A DNA stretch of 5,764 nt from Chitinophagaceae bacterium (GTDB taxonomy: Bacteria > Bacteroidota > Bacteroidia > Chitinophagales > Chitinophagaceae): positions 1 to 5,764 of the forward strand of contig JAFMJX010000113.1 of assembly GCA_017853235.1 (NCBI GenBank), given 5' to 3'. Each line of letters starts with the position of its first letter. Position 1 is the first letter of the stretch. Positions 1 through 5,764 of this stretch are shown here, piece by piece. A program made the translations under genes and the position numbers. Below the pieces are notes generated by a model that saw only the letters and a program-made list of their open reading frames with translations, had not been told where the DNA came from and did not search any database.

Positions 1-1326
1 TTAGACAAAATGTTTAAGGATACAGGGCACCAAAATGCTTATTTCCCATTATTCGTTCCAAAGTCTTTATTTGAGGCGGAAGAAAAAAATGCGGAAGGTT
101 TTGCAAAAGAGTGTGCAATTGTAACTCATTATCGTTTAAAAACGGATCCAAATCAAAAAGGGAAATTAATGGTTGATCCTGAAGCTAAATTGGAGGAAGA
201 ACTAATTGTTCGTCCCACCAGTGAAGCGATAATATGGAATACTTACAAAACTTGGATTCAATCCTATCGTGACTTACCAATTTTAGTAAATCAATGGGCT
301 AATGTGGTAAGATGGGAAATGAGAACTCGTTTGTTTTTACGTACTGCTGAATTTTTATGGCAGGAAGGACATACTGCACATGCGACCAAGGAAGAAGCGA
401 TTGCAGAAACAGTTCAAATGTTAGATGTGTATGCTGATTTTGCAGAAAATTGGATGGCGATGCCAGTGATCAAAGGAATTAAAACTGCAAGTGAACGATT
501 TGCTGGAGCTGAAGACACATACTGTATAGAAGCTTTGATGCAAGATGGTAAAGCATTACAAGCAGGGACTTCGCACTTTTTAGGACAAAATTTTGCGAAA
601 GCATTTGATGTCAAGTTTAGTGATAAAAATAATAAATTAGAATATGTGTGGGCCACAAGCTGGGGAGTGAGTACCAGATTAATTGGTGGATTGGTGATGA
701 CACATAGTGATGATGAAGGTTTGGTGTTACCTCCAAAAATTGCTCCTATTCAAGTTGTCATTGTGCCTATTTATAAAGGGGAAGAACAAAAGGCAATTTT
801 AGATGAAAAAATAGGAACTATGGTGGCTTCCTTTAAAGCTGCGGGTATTCGTGTTAAATATGATCACTCTGATAATGCACGTCCAGGATGGAAATTTGCT
901 GAGTATGAATTAAAAGGAGTGCCTATTCGAATTGCTGTAGGTCCTAGAGATTTAGAAAATAATCAAGTAGAATTGGCGCGTCGTGATACCAAAGAAAAAT
1001 CATCCGTATCGATGGATGGTTTAACTGAAAACGTTTCAAATTTACTTTCAGAAATTCAAACAAATTTATTTGAGCGCGCTAAAAAATATCGCGATGAACA
1101 CATCACTGAAGTTCATTCTTGGGATGAGTTTATTCAAACTTTAGATGGGAAAGCGGGTTTTGTTTCTGCACATTGGGATGGAACTGCAGAAACCGAAGAA
1201 AAAATAAAAGAATTAACAAAAGCAACCATTCGTTGCATTCCTTTAAATAATAAATTGGAAGAAGGGGTATGTGTCTTAACCGGTAATCCTTCTAAGCAAC
1301 GTGTTTTATTTGCACGAGCTTATTAA
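1..1326 (+). CDS. proS: Prolyl-tRNA synthetase, archaeal/eukaryotic type, 5' partial
   Basis: Class II aminoacyl-tRNA synthetase that charges tRNA-Pro with proline in the cytoplasm. The reading frame is open to base 1 (Leu-Asp-Lys precede the Met at 10), and family members carry about 50 more N-terminal residues, so the real start lies outside the window and the Met at 10 is internal. Visible landmarks are the motif 1 region with YFPLF (about 40-57), RPTSE (from 211), motif 2 with RTAEFLWQEGHTAH (from 340), TSHFLGQNF (about 568-600) and the motif 3 region with HSDDEGLVLPP (about 700-740). The HGTP anticodon-binding domain follows (about 745-1030), then the ProRS C-terminal domain ending in the conserved terminal Tyr. 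Motifs 2 and 3 are close together, so the INS editing domain of the E. coli type is absent, which marks the archaeal-like class. The C-terminal zinc site looks mostly lost: one Cys remains in GVC and the CxxC partner is Thr. truB follows after 12 bases. The identification is secure. Confidence 0.96.
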   Translation, partial: LDKMFKDTGHQNAYFPLFVPKSLFEAEEKNAEGFAKECAIVTHYRLKTDPNQKGKLMVDPEAKLEEELIVRPTSEAIIWNTYKTWIQSYRDLPILVNQWANVVRWEMRTRLFLRTAEFLWQEGHTAHATKEEAIAETVQMLDVYADFAENWMAMPVIKGIKTASERFAGAEDTYCIEALMQDGKALQAGTSHFLGQNFAKAFDVKFSDKNNKLEYVWATSWGVSTRLIGGLVMTHSDDEGLVLPPKIAPIQVVIVPIYKGEEQKAILDEKIGTMVASFKAAGIRVKYDHSDNARPGWKFAEYELKGVPIRIAVGPRDLENNQVELARRDTKEKSSVSMDGLTENVSNLLSEIQTNLFERAKKYRDEHITEVHSWDEFIQTLDGKAGFVSAHWDGTAETEEKIKELTKATIRCIPLNNKLEEGVCVLTGNPSKQRVLFARAY

Positions 1327-1338
1327 GCGATTAATTGT

Positions 1339-2052
1339 ATGCGACAAAAACCAATTCCTCAAGCACTTTTACCTTTTTTAGAAGGTAAAGTATTGTTGCT
1401 TGATAAACCATTAGGTTGGACTTCATTTGACATTGTGAAAAAAGTAAGATGGCTTACTCGCGTGATGAAAGTGGGACATGCGGGGACTTTGGATCCATTG
1501 GCCACTGGTTTACTCATTGTGTGTACTGGAAAATTCACCAAGCAAATTAATACTTATATGGGAATGGTGAAAGAATATACCGGGAGTTTGGTTTTAGGAG
1601 CCACAACCGATTCTTACGATTTAGAAACCACCCCTCAAAATTTTAAATCCATTGATCACCTCACAAAAGATCAAATTCATCAGGCAACAAAATTATTTTT
1701 AGGTGAAATATGGCAAATGCCACCACAACATTCTGCCATTAAAAAAGATGGGAAACCATTGTATTTATCCGCTAGAAAAGGAATTGAAGTAAAAGTAGAT
1801 CCTAGAAAAGTAAATATTGATTGTTTCGAAATTACAAATATGGATCTGCCATCTATCTCATTTAGAGTGGTATGTTCTACTGGAACATATATAAGAAGCT
1901 TGGTAAAAGATTATGGAGAAGCCTTAGGGGTAGGGGCTTATATGAGTGGCTTACGAAGAACCAAAATTGGTCATTTTAATGTGGAAGCTGCTCAAAGTTG
2001 GGAACAACTAGAAAATGAAATCAAAGATTTATTACAAGATAATCTAGATTAA
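1339..2052 (+). CDS. truB: tRNA pseudouridine(55) synthase TruB
   Basis: Converts uridine 55 in the T-arm of tRNAs to pseudouridine; a cytoplasmic RNA-modifying enzyme of 237 residues. The diagnostic motif GHAGTLDPLATG is at residues 46-57, with Asp52 as the expected catalytic nucleophile. Other family blocks are LLLDKPLGWTS (19-29), KEYTGSLVLGATTDSYD (78-94, with Tyr80 at the conserved active-site tyrosine position), a QMPPQHSAIKKDG block with downstream ARKG, and STGTYIRSLVKDYGEALG near the C-terminus. It ends shortly after the catalytic domain with no PUA domain, which is usual for short TruB forms in Bacteroidota. The ATG at 1339 leaves a 12-base gap after proS with no terminator-like structure, so co-transcription is likely. 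No Shine-Dalgarno sequence is visible upstream, as expected for the phylum. The stop codon overlaps the stop of the opposing gene. Identity is very secure; the operon with proS is inferred from spacing. Confidence 0.96.
   Translation: MRQKPIPQALLPFLEGKVLLLDKPLGWTSFDIVKKVRWLTRVMKVGHAGTLDPLATGLLIVCTGKFTKQINTYMGMVKEYTGSLVLGATTDSYDLETTPQNFKSIDHLTKDQIHQATKLFLGEIWQMPPQHSAIKKDGKPLYLSARKGIEVKVDPRKVNIDCFEITNMDLPSISFRVVCSTGTYIRSLVKDYGEALGVGAYMSGLRRTKIGHFNVEAAQSWEQLENEIKDLLQDNLD
2040..2051. repeat. 12-base perfect palindrome across the convergent stop codons
   Basis: TAATCTAGATTA reads the same on both strands and covers the last codons of truB and the stop codon of the opposing tamL-like gene. Folded with a CTAG loop it would give only a 4-base AT stem, so it is a poor terminator by itself. 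A 12-base palindrome is expected about once by chance in a window this size, so a function is unproven. Confidence 0.35.
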
Positions 2053-4424
2053 AAAGGCAATCCAATTCCAAATTGTAAGGCGTAATTATTTACTTTAGTT
2101 CCATTAGGCTTAACTTCACTCCATTTAAAATTTTGAGGATCTAACCATCCATTATTATACAACCTTGTAGGATCTTTTAGTTTCATCGCATAATCTACCC
2201 GAATGATGAAATAATTGAAATCAATACGTATACCAGTACCTACTCCTATTGCTAAATCCTGATAGAGTCTGTCTAATTTAAATCCTGCATTAGGATCTTG
2301 CTTCGTATCACGAGCATTCCAAATATTTCCCATATCCGTATACAAAGCAGAACCTACTTTATAAGAGCCTACTTGAAATAAAGGGAAACGATATTCAATA
2401 TTCGCTTCAAGTTGTAAGTCTCCAAAGCGATCAAAATTTTGACTTTTAGCACTGGTATCATAAAAACGAGAACTTCCTAATCCTAATTGACGTAAGCCCC
2501 AAGCACGCATACTATAAGGTCCCCCTGCTGTAAATTGTTTGAAGAATGGAAGTTGACCATTCAAAGCGCCTTCGTTACTGTAGTTGTTGCCCCAACCACC
2601 CATCGCTCGCCAAGCTAATTCGGAGTATTCAAATTTATATAGTTTACGAATTTCTGCTTCTAGTTTTAAATAGCGATACATATTAGATTTCATAGCAGTG
2701 AGCCCTAGTAATCCTCCTGCTTCTTCAATTCCTAGTCTTACATATGTTTTTTCATTGGAATTGTTTGCAGCGTTTCCAGAAGAAATAAAATTGATAGATT
2801 GGCTAATGACATTTCCTTCATTAAAGGAGGATCTTAAAAAAGGGTTTAGTAATAATAAACTATCAAGCTTTGAAAATTTATTAATTTGATAAAACTCAAT
2901 ATTAAGAGGTTTGTATATAATGGAAACTTCTTTTGTTTTTTTATTTTTCTTCCATTCATAACCCCAACTGGTGGTGAAGGATTTCAATTGATAGTAATTT
3001 AATCTGTCAATGTAGGCACTGTTTAAAGAAAAATTGGTGCGCGCATTATGATTACTTTCATTTTTATTTTGAAAGGGGAGAAGTAAAGAAGGAAAACTGT
3101 ATGTATGACCTACATTCCATAATAAAGTTTGTGTAAGATTTTCATTATTGTTATTCACATTCAACTCTATACCAGTTCTAAAACTGGTAATAGATGGAAT
3201 GGATTTTTGTAATACATTTTTATCTCTGTAGGTGACATTTGCCGAAAGTCCTAATAAATTACCTGCGCTAAGTTGAGAAGTATTTCGGCTTCCTTCTATA
3301 TCAAAACTAAAGCTCCGTCTTAAATAGGGTACTAAAAAATAATGCAAATACACGCTGTCATTTTGAATAGTAGTTCTTGCATCTATTTGTTGCCAAGCAC
3401 CTAGATTGCTAAATTTATTAAGTGTTTGATAAAATTTAGGTTCATTAAATAATTCTCCTTTTTTTAACATTGCTTGTTCTGCAAATAAGGATGATTTAAA
3501 TTTTGATTGGGTAAATGATTGTGATATATCTCCTAAGACTTCTGTTTGTGGTAATGGATTTATTAAAATACTATCTGGGTTGTCTGATAATTTCAAATCA
3601 CTATAAAATATTTGTTGGCCAATAGGGTAAGCTTTGGTAATAGTAGCGTTGGTATTTCTTAGTTGAATTGTTACTTTCCAGCTGGGATTTTTTTCTTTAT
3701 ATAATCGGGCAGCTGCTAATTGGTTCATTTGATCTAAAGGATCTAATTTTAGCTGCATTAAAGCTTGATTGACAGTGTCAATTTCTGCAAATATTTTTTC
3801 TTTCGTAAAATAGTAATAACCATTAGATCTAAAAAGTGCTACTAAACGATCTAATTCATTGTTTACATTTTCGTTTGAAAAAGCGTCCCCTTTTTTTAGG
3901 TAGGAACTTGCCCTATTATCCATTGCTAGTTTTTGAAGTGTTGGTTGATTTAATGCATAAGTAATCGTGTCCAAAAGTGTTTTTTTGTTCAAATTTACCC
4001 ACATTGTAATCTTTGTTCTCCATTCGTTGTTAATAGTGTCGGTGCTTACCTGTGGATCCAGGACTGCCTGGTGATATCCTTTAGATGCCAAAAAGGCTTG
4101 CATGTATTGTAAGGTTCTTGCCATTCTTTCAGGCTGGTAAGTGATTGGTTGAACTACTGTGCTAAATAAACCAAATTGCCTAATTCTTTTAACTTGTAAA
4201 CTGTCGTCCCAGTAATTATTTAATTCCAATCCTAAACTTTGTTGAGCAGCTTTGTTTTCTGCATCCTTTAGGATAATTTTATTTTCAAAAACAAAAGGGA
4301 TTTGTTTGGGATAATCATGAACCAGTGCTTTTTTGACATCTGCACAGCTACTTAAAAAAAATAAAAGGCTCACAAGACATAATCTTGCTAATAAACTAAT
4401 ATTTTTAAGCTTCAATAACGGCAT
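2049..4424 (-). CDS. tamL: TamL-like Omp85 (BamA/TamA family) outer membrane assembly lipoprotein
   Basis: Omp85-superfamily protein of 791 residues, expected to sit in the outer membrane and help insert or assemble other envelope proteins, as the TamA partner of the TAM system does. Residues 1-27 form a lipoprotein signal: basic n-region (Lys/Arg), hydrophobic core, lipobox LSSC with Cys27. POTRA-like repeats fill about 40-370; GDAFSNENVNNELDRL followed by NGYYYF (about 179-206) and LFNEPKFYQTL followed by NLGAW (about 320-350) are typical POTRA helix-strand signatures. A beta-barrel of about 420 residues follows from RRSFSFDIEGS (about 370) and ends FGIGLPF, with the C-terminal Phe of an outer membrane beta-signal. 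The loop 6 motif is GGPYSMRAW (634-642) with Arg640, where BamA has VRGF. The Met at 4424 was chosen because it gives the cleanest signal peptide; a Met at 4433 is also possible, while a TTG at 4451 would fall inside a promoter-like element. No tamB gene follows; truB lies convergent instead. Family is secure; TamL assignment rests on the lipobox and RAW motif. Confidence 0.88.
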   Translation of the reverse strand: MPLLKLKNISLLARLCLVSLLFFLSSCADVKKALVHDYPKQIPFVFENKIILKDAENKAAQQSLGLELNNYWDDSLQVKRIRQFGLFSTVVQPITYQPERMARTLQYMQAFLASKGYHQAVLDPQVSTDTINNEWRTKITMWVNLNKKTLLDTITYALNQPTLQKLAMDNRASSYLKKGDAFSNENVNNELDRLVALFRSNGYYYFTKEKIFAEIDTVNQALMQLKLDPLDQMNQLAAARLYKEKNPSWKVTIQLRNTNATITKAYPIGQQIFYSDLKLSDNPDSILINPLPQTEVLGDISQSFTQSKFKSSLFAEQAMLKKGELFNEPKFYQTLNKFSNLGAWQQIDARTTIQNDSVYLHYFLVPYLRRSFSFDIEGSRNTSQLSAGNLLGLSANVTYRDKNVLQKSIPSITSFRTGIELNVNNNNENLTQTLLWNVGHTYSFPSLLLPFQNKNESNHNARTNFSLNSAYIDRLNYYQLKSFTTSWGYEWKKNKKTKEVSIIYKPLNIEFYQINKFSKLDSLLLLNPFLRSSFNEGNVISQSINFISSGNAANNSNEKTYVRLGIEEAGGLLGLTAMKSNMYRYLKLEAEIRKLYKFEYSELAWRAMGGWGNNYSNEGALNGQLPFFKQFTAGGPYSMRAWGLRQLGLGSSRFYDTSAKSQNFDRFGDLQLEANIEYRFPLFQVGSYKVGSALYTDMGNIWNARDTKQDPNAGFKLDRLYQDLAIGVGTGIRIDFNYFIIRVDYAMKLKDPTRLYNNGWLDPQNFKWSEVKPNGTKVNNYALQFGIGLPF
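4344..4424 (-). other. Lipoprotein signal peptide and lipobox of the TamL-like protein
   Basis: Residues 1-27 from the Met at 4424 have lysines and one arginine before and within the early part, a Leu/Val/Phe-rich core and the lipobox Leu-Ser-Ser-Cys; the Cys codon is at 4344-4346. Residues after the Cys are ADVKKAL, without the acidic cluster that acts as a surface export signal in Bacteroidota lipoproteins, so the lipid anchor is inferred to stay on the periplasmic side of the outer membrane. Omp85 proteins such as BamA and TamA of Proteobacteria have ordinary signal peptides; the lipobox is a mark of the Bacteroidota TamL branch. Confidence 0.85.
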
Positions 4425-4431
4425 GTTACCC

Positions 4432-5151
4432 ATGAATAATAATGAGCTCAAATATATTCAATCTTTCGCCCATAAAAAACATTGGGACCAAGAATCTGTA
4501 TTTATTGTAGAAGGGCCTAAGTTGTTACAGGAAGTCATGCAAAGTGATTGGGTGATTGAAAAAATCTTTGCCACTAAAGAATGGCTTGATGCACAAACAG
4601 TCTTAAATGCTCCGCATGAACTCATTGACGATATTTTATTAGGTAGAATGAGCCAACTAAAACAACCCAATCAAGTATTGGCTTTAGTGCACAAAAAGCA
4701 TGACGCATCCCCTTTGGCTTTACAAGGTCAATTTACATTGGTATTAGATGGTATTCAAGATCCAGGAAATGTGGGTACCATCATAAGAACTGCAGATTGG
4801 TTTGGAATAAAGCAAATTATTGTTAGTGCCGACTCCGCTCAATTATACAATCCTAAAGTTTTGCAAAGTACCATGGGTAGTTTTTTGCGTGTCAAAGTGC
4901 AAGTGCAAAATTTGGAAGAAACACTCTCTAATCATTTATTTCCAGTATATGGAGCTTTATTGAATGGAAGGAGCGTATTTGAAACAAAGATGGATAAAGA
5001 AGGGTTATTGGTTATAGGAAATGAATCAAAAGGGATTCGTCAAAATATAATGCCTTTTATAAAACATCCCATTACGATTCCAAATTTTGGAGCAGCTGAA
5101 TCCCTGAATGCTGCAGTGGCTACGGGTATCATTTTAGCTAGTCAAAAATAA
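4432..5151 (+). CDS. TrmH/SpoU-family RNA 2'-O-ribose methyltransferase
   Basis: SPOUT-fold, SAM-dependent enzyme of 239 residues that methylates a ribose 2'-hydroxyl in rRNA or tRNA; the exact nucleotide cannot be read from sequence. The N-terminal substrate-binding part (L30e-like in the family, about 1-95) contains FIVEGPKLLQE (24-34), typical of RlmB/TsnR-like members. The SpoU domain has motif 1 DPGNVGTIIRTADWFG (110-125, with Asn113 and Arg119), YNPKVLQSTMGS (139-150), motif 2 VIGNESKGI (194-202, with Glu198) and motif 3 IPNFGAAESLNAAVA (216-230, with Ser224 and Asn226). These knot-forming motifs are intact, so it should be active. The ATG at 4432 was chosen because homologues begin close to NELKYIQS; an in-frame ATG at 4423 would add three residues, and extension back to 4333 would only read the antisense of the neighbour's signal peptide. 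It is divergent from the tamL-like gene with about 7 bases between starts, and no Shine-Dalgarno sequence is visible. RlmB, TsnR-like or TrmH-like function all remain possible. Confidence 0.94.
   Translation: MNNNELKYIQSFAHKKHWDQESVFIVEGPKLLQEVMQSDWVIEKIFATKEWLDAQTVLNAPHELIDDILLGRMSQLKQPNQVLALVHKKHDASPLALQGQFTLVLDGIQDPGNVGTIIRTADWFGIKQIIVSADSAQLYNPKVLQSTMGSFLRVKVQVQNLEETLSNHLFPVYGALLNGRSVFETKMDKEGLLVIGNESKGIRQNIMPFIKHPITIPNFGAAESLNAAVATGIILASQK
4449..4456 (-). promoter_or_regulatory. Candidate Bacteroidota -7 promoter element for the tamL-like gene
   Basis: On the minus strand this reads TATATTTG, a full match to the Bacteroidota -7 consensus TAnnTTTG. It lies inside the first codons of the divergent methyltransferase gene. 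A transcript starting a few bases downstream would leave a leader of about 20 bases before the Met at 4424. The -33 region, about 20 bases upstream, is T-rich (TTTTTTATG) but has no clear TTTG. Such an 8-mer with two free positions is not rare in AT-rich DNA, so this is a moderate call based on position. Confidence 0.4.
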
Positions 5152-5182
5152 AGTAAACGCAGCTACACCCATGTTAACTTTA
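5149..5182. terminator. Weak candidate bidirectional terminator hairpin
   Basis: In the convergent gap, TAAAGTAAAC (5149-5158) and GTTAACTTTA (5173-5182) form 10-base arms with one mismatch and a 14-base loop. On the minus strand the hairpin is followed directly by TTTTT (complement of 5144-5148), so it would best serve the permease gene; on the plus strand only a short TTTT occurs a few bases later. The stem is AT-rich and probably weak, hence low confidence. The left arm overlaps the methyltransferase stop codon. Confidence 0.3.
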
Positions 5183-5190
5183 AAAAACTT

Positions 5191-5764
5191 TTAATCAAAT
5201 CGAATAGCAGCTGCTGGAGAAATACGCTTAATCCATAATGTAGGTAGCAAAAACGATAAGTAACAAATTACTGCCGTTCCAAGTATCACGCCTGCAATTT
5301 GAACGGGTACAATTTGAATGGGTAAGGTTTTCACAAAATAGGCAGATTCATCTAATTGAATCCAACCATATTTTAGCTGTAATAATGAAAGTCCAATTCC
5401 TATGAATGATCCAATAAGAATTCCTGTCCAAGCAATAAAGCTGGCTTGGTACATGAATATTTTTTGGATAAAACCAGGTGTTGCACCCATGGCAGAAAAG
5501 TTGCCAATCATGGGAATTCGTTCCAACATGAGAATAAATAAGCAAGTAATCAAATTAATGATTGCTATTAACAACATAATAGTGATGGCCACATTTCTAT
5601 TGATGTTTTGTACTCCTATCCAATCAAAAATTTGTGGGTAATAATTTGGAATCGTGGTAGATACCCAATTAGCAGGTAATTGTGATTGAATTTTATTTTT
5701 AATACTATCAAGTTGATCCGATTGGTATAAGGTGACAGTATATCCATCTACTGTCATATTGGTA
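5191..5764 (-). CDS. ABC transporter permease, FtsX/LolC/MacB type, 5' partial
   Basis: C-terminal 190 residues of an inner membrane permease; the frame stays open past 5757 to the window end (Asn and Thr codons precede the Met at 5755-5757), so that Met is internal and the N-terminus lies beyond the window. Numbering from that Met, residues 1-50 are the end of the periplasmic domain, including YYPQIFDWIGVQNINRN (39-55). Three hydrophobic segments follow at about 56-78, 105-126 and 150-172, the expected three C-terminal helices of the FtsX fold. LERIPMIGNFSAMGAT (78-93) matches the cytoplasmic coupling helix region (ER..MIG...A.GA) that contacts the ATPase. The C-terminus SPAAAIRFD is like the P..AIR(F/Y) ending of LolC/LolE and related permeases. 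Family members work with a cytoplasmic ATPase, in lipoprotein release or as MacB-like extruders; the substrate cannot be told here and the ATPase gene is not in the window. It is convergent with the methyltransferase gene. Confidence 0.9.
   Translation of the reverse strand, partial: TNMTVDGYTVTLYQSDQLDSIKNKIQSQLPANWVSTTIPNYYPQIFDWIGVQNINRNVAITIMLLIAIINLITCLFILMLERIPMIGNFSAMGATPGFIQKIFMYQASFIAWTGILIGSFIGIGLSLLQLKYGWIQLDESAYFVKTLPIQIVPVQIAGVILGTAVICYLSFLLPTLWIKRISPAAAIRFD

Noticed and set aside
414..656. Minus-strand open frame of 80 codons inside proS
   Set aside because: It lies wholly antisense to highly conserved ProRS sequence and has no recognisable domain.
1359..1541. Minus-strand open frame of 60 codons inside truB
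   Set aside because: It is antisense to the catalytic region of truB, including the GHAGTLDPLATG motif, and its sequence only mirrors that coding constraint.
2698..2889. Plus-strand open frame of 63 codons inside the tamL-like gene
   Set aside because: It is antisense to the beta-barrel region, with no start context or family resemblance.
4380..4407. Possible -7 elements for the methyltransferase, TAATCTTG (4380-4387) and TATTTTTA (4400-4407)
   Set aside because: Each differs from TAnnTTTG by one base and neither has a TTG at a suitable -33 distance, so they are not distinguishable from AT-rich background.
4333..4431. N-terminal extension of the methyltransferase back to an ATG at 4333
   Set aside because: The extra residues are the antisense of the lipoprotein signal peptide and match nothing expected before NELKYIQS; the family length of about 240 residues fits the ATG at 4432.
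4458..4670. Minus-strand open frame of 70 codons inside the methyltransferase gene
   Set aside because: It is antisense to the conserved N-terminal substrate-binding part and shows no domain.
5348..5641. Two open frames, one on each strand (5348-5545 minus, 5402-5641 plus), inside the permease gene
   Set aside because: Both overlap the transmembrane segments of the FtsX-type permease in other frames and have no independent support.
1..5764. Search for mobile elements, CRISPR repeats, tRNA genes, riboswitches or defence genes
   Set aside because: All but about 60 bases are covered by conserved housekeeping or envelope genes, and no repeats or cloverleaf-like segments were seen.

Overview
The window is an ordinary chromosomal segment of a low-GC member of the Bacteroidota, most likely of the Chitinophagaceae type. 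The evidence for this is the protein character of all five genes, the archaeal-type prolyl-tRNA synthetase, a lipoprotein version of a TamA-like Omp85 protein, the short TruB without a C-terminal PUA domain, and the lack of clear Shine-Dalgarno sequences ahead of the starts. No mobile element, CRISPR array, tRNA or rRNA gene is visible, and coding density is close to 100 percent.

Layout: (1) 1-1326 (+), the 3' nine-tenths of proS, cut by the window edge. (2) 1339-2052 (+), truB, 12 bases after proS and probably co-transcribed with it. (3) 2049-4424 (-), a TamL-like outer membrane assembly lipoprotein, convergent with truB; the two stop codons share the four bases TTAA. (4) 4432-5151 (+), a TrmH/SpoU-family RNA 2'-O-methyltransferase, divergent from gene 3 with only about 7 bases between the chosen starts, so each promoter must lie inside the other gene. 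(5) 5191 to the window end (-), the C-terminal part of an FtsX/LolC-type ABC transporter permease, convergent with gene 4 across 39 bases that hold a weak hairpin.

Functionally the window mixes translation and RNA maturation genes (proS charges tRNA-Pro, truB makes pseudouridine 55 in tRNAs, the TrmH-family enzyme methylates rRNA or tRNA) with envelope genes (the Omp85 lipoprotein and the permease). Only proS-truB looks like an operon.

I did not find a convincing undescribed system. The most useful points are the face-to-face start arrangement at 4422-4456, which allows a start-site correction for the Omp85 gene, the lipid-anchored Omp85 protein with an RAW-type loop motif and no tamB beside it, and the eroded zinc site of ProRS. 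All are modest and partly expected for this phylum.
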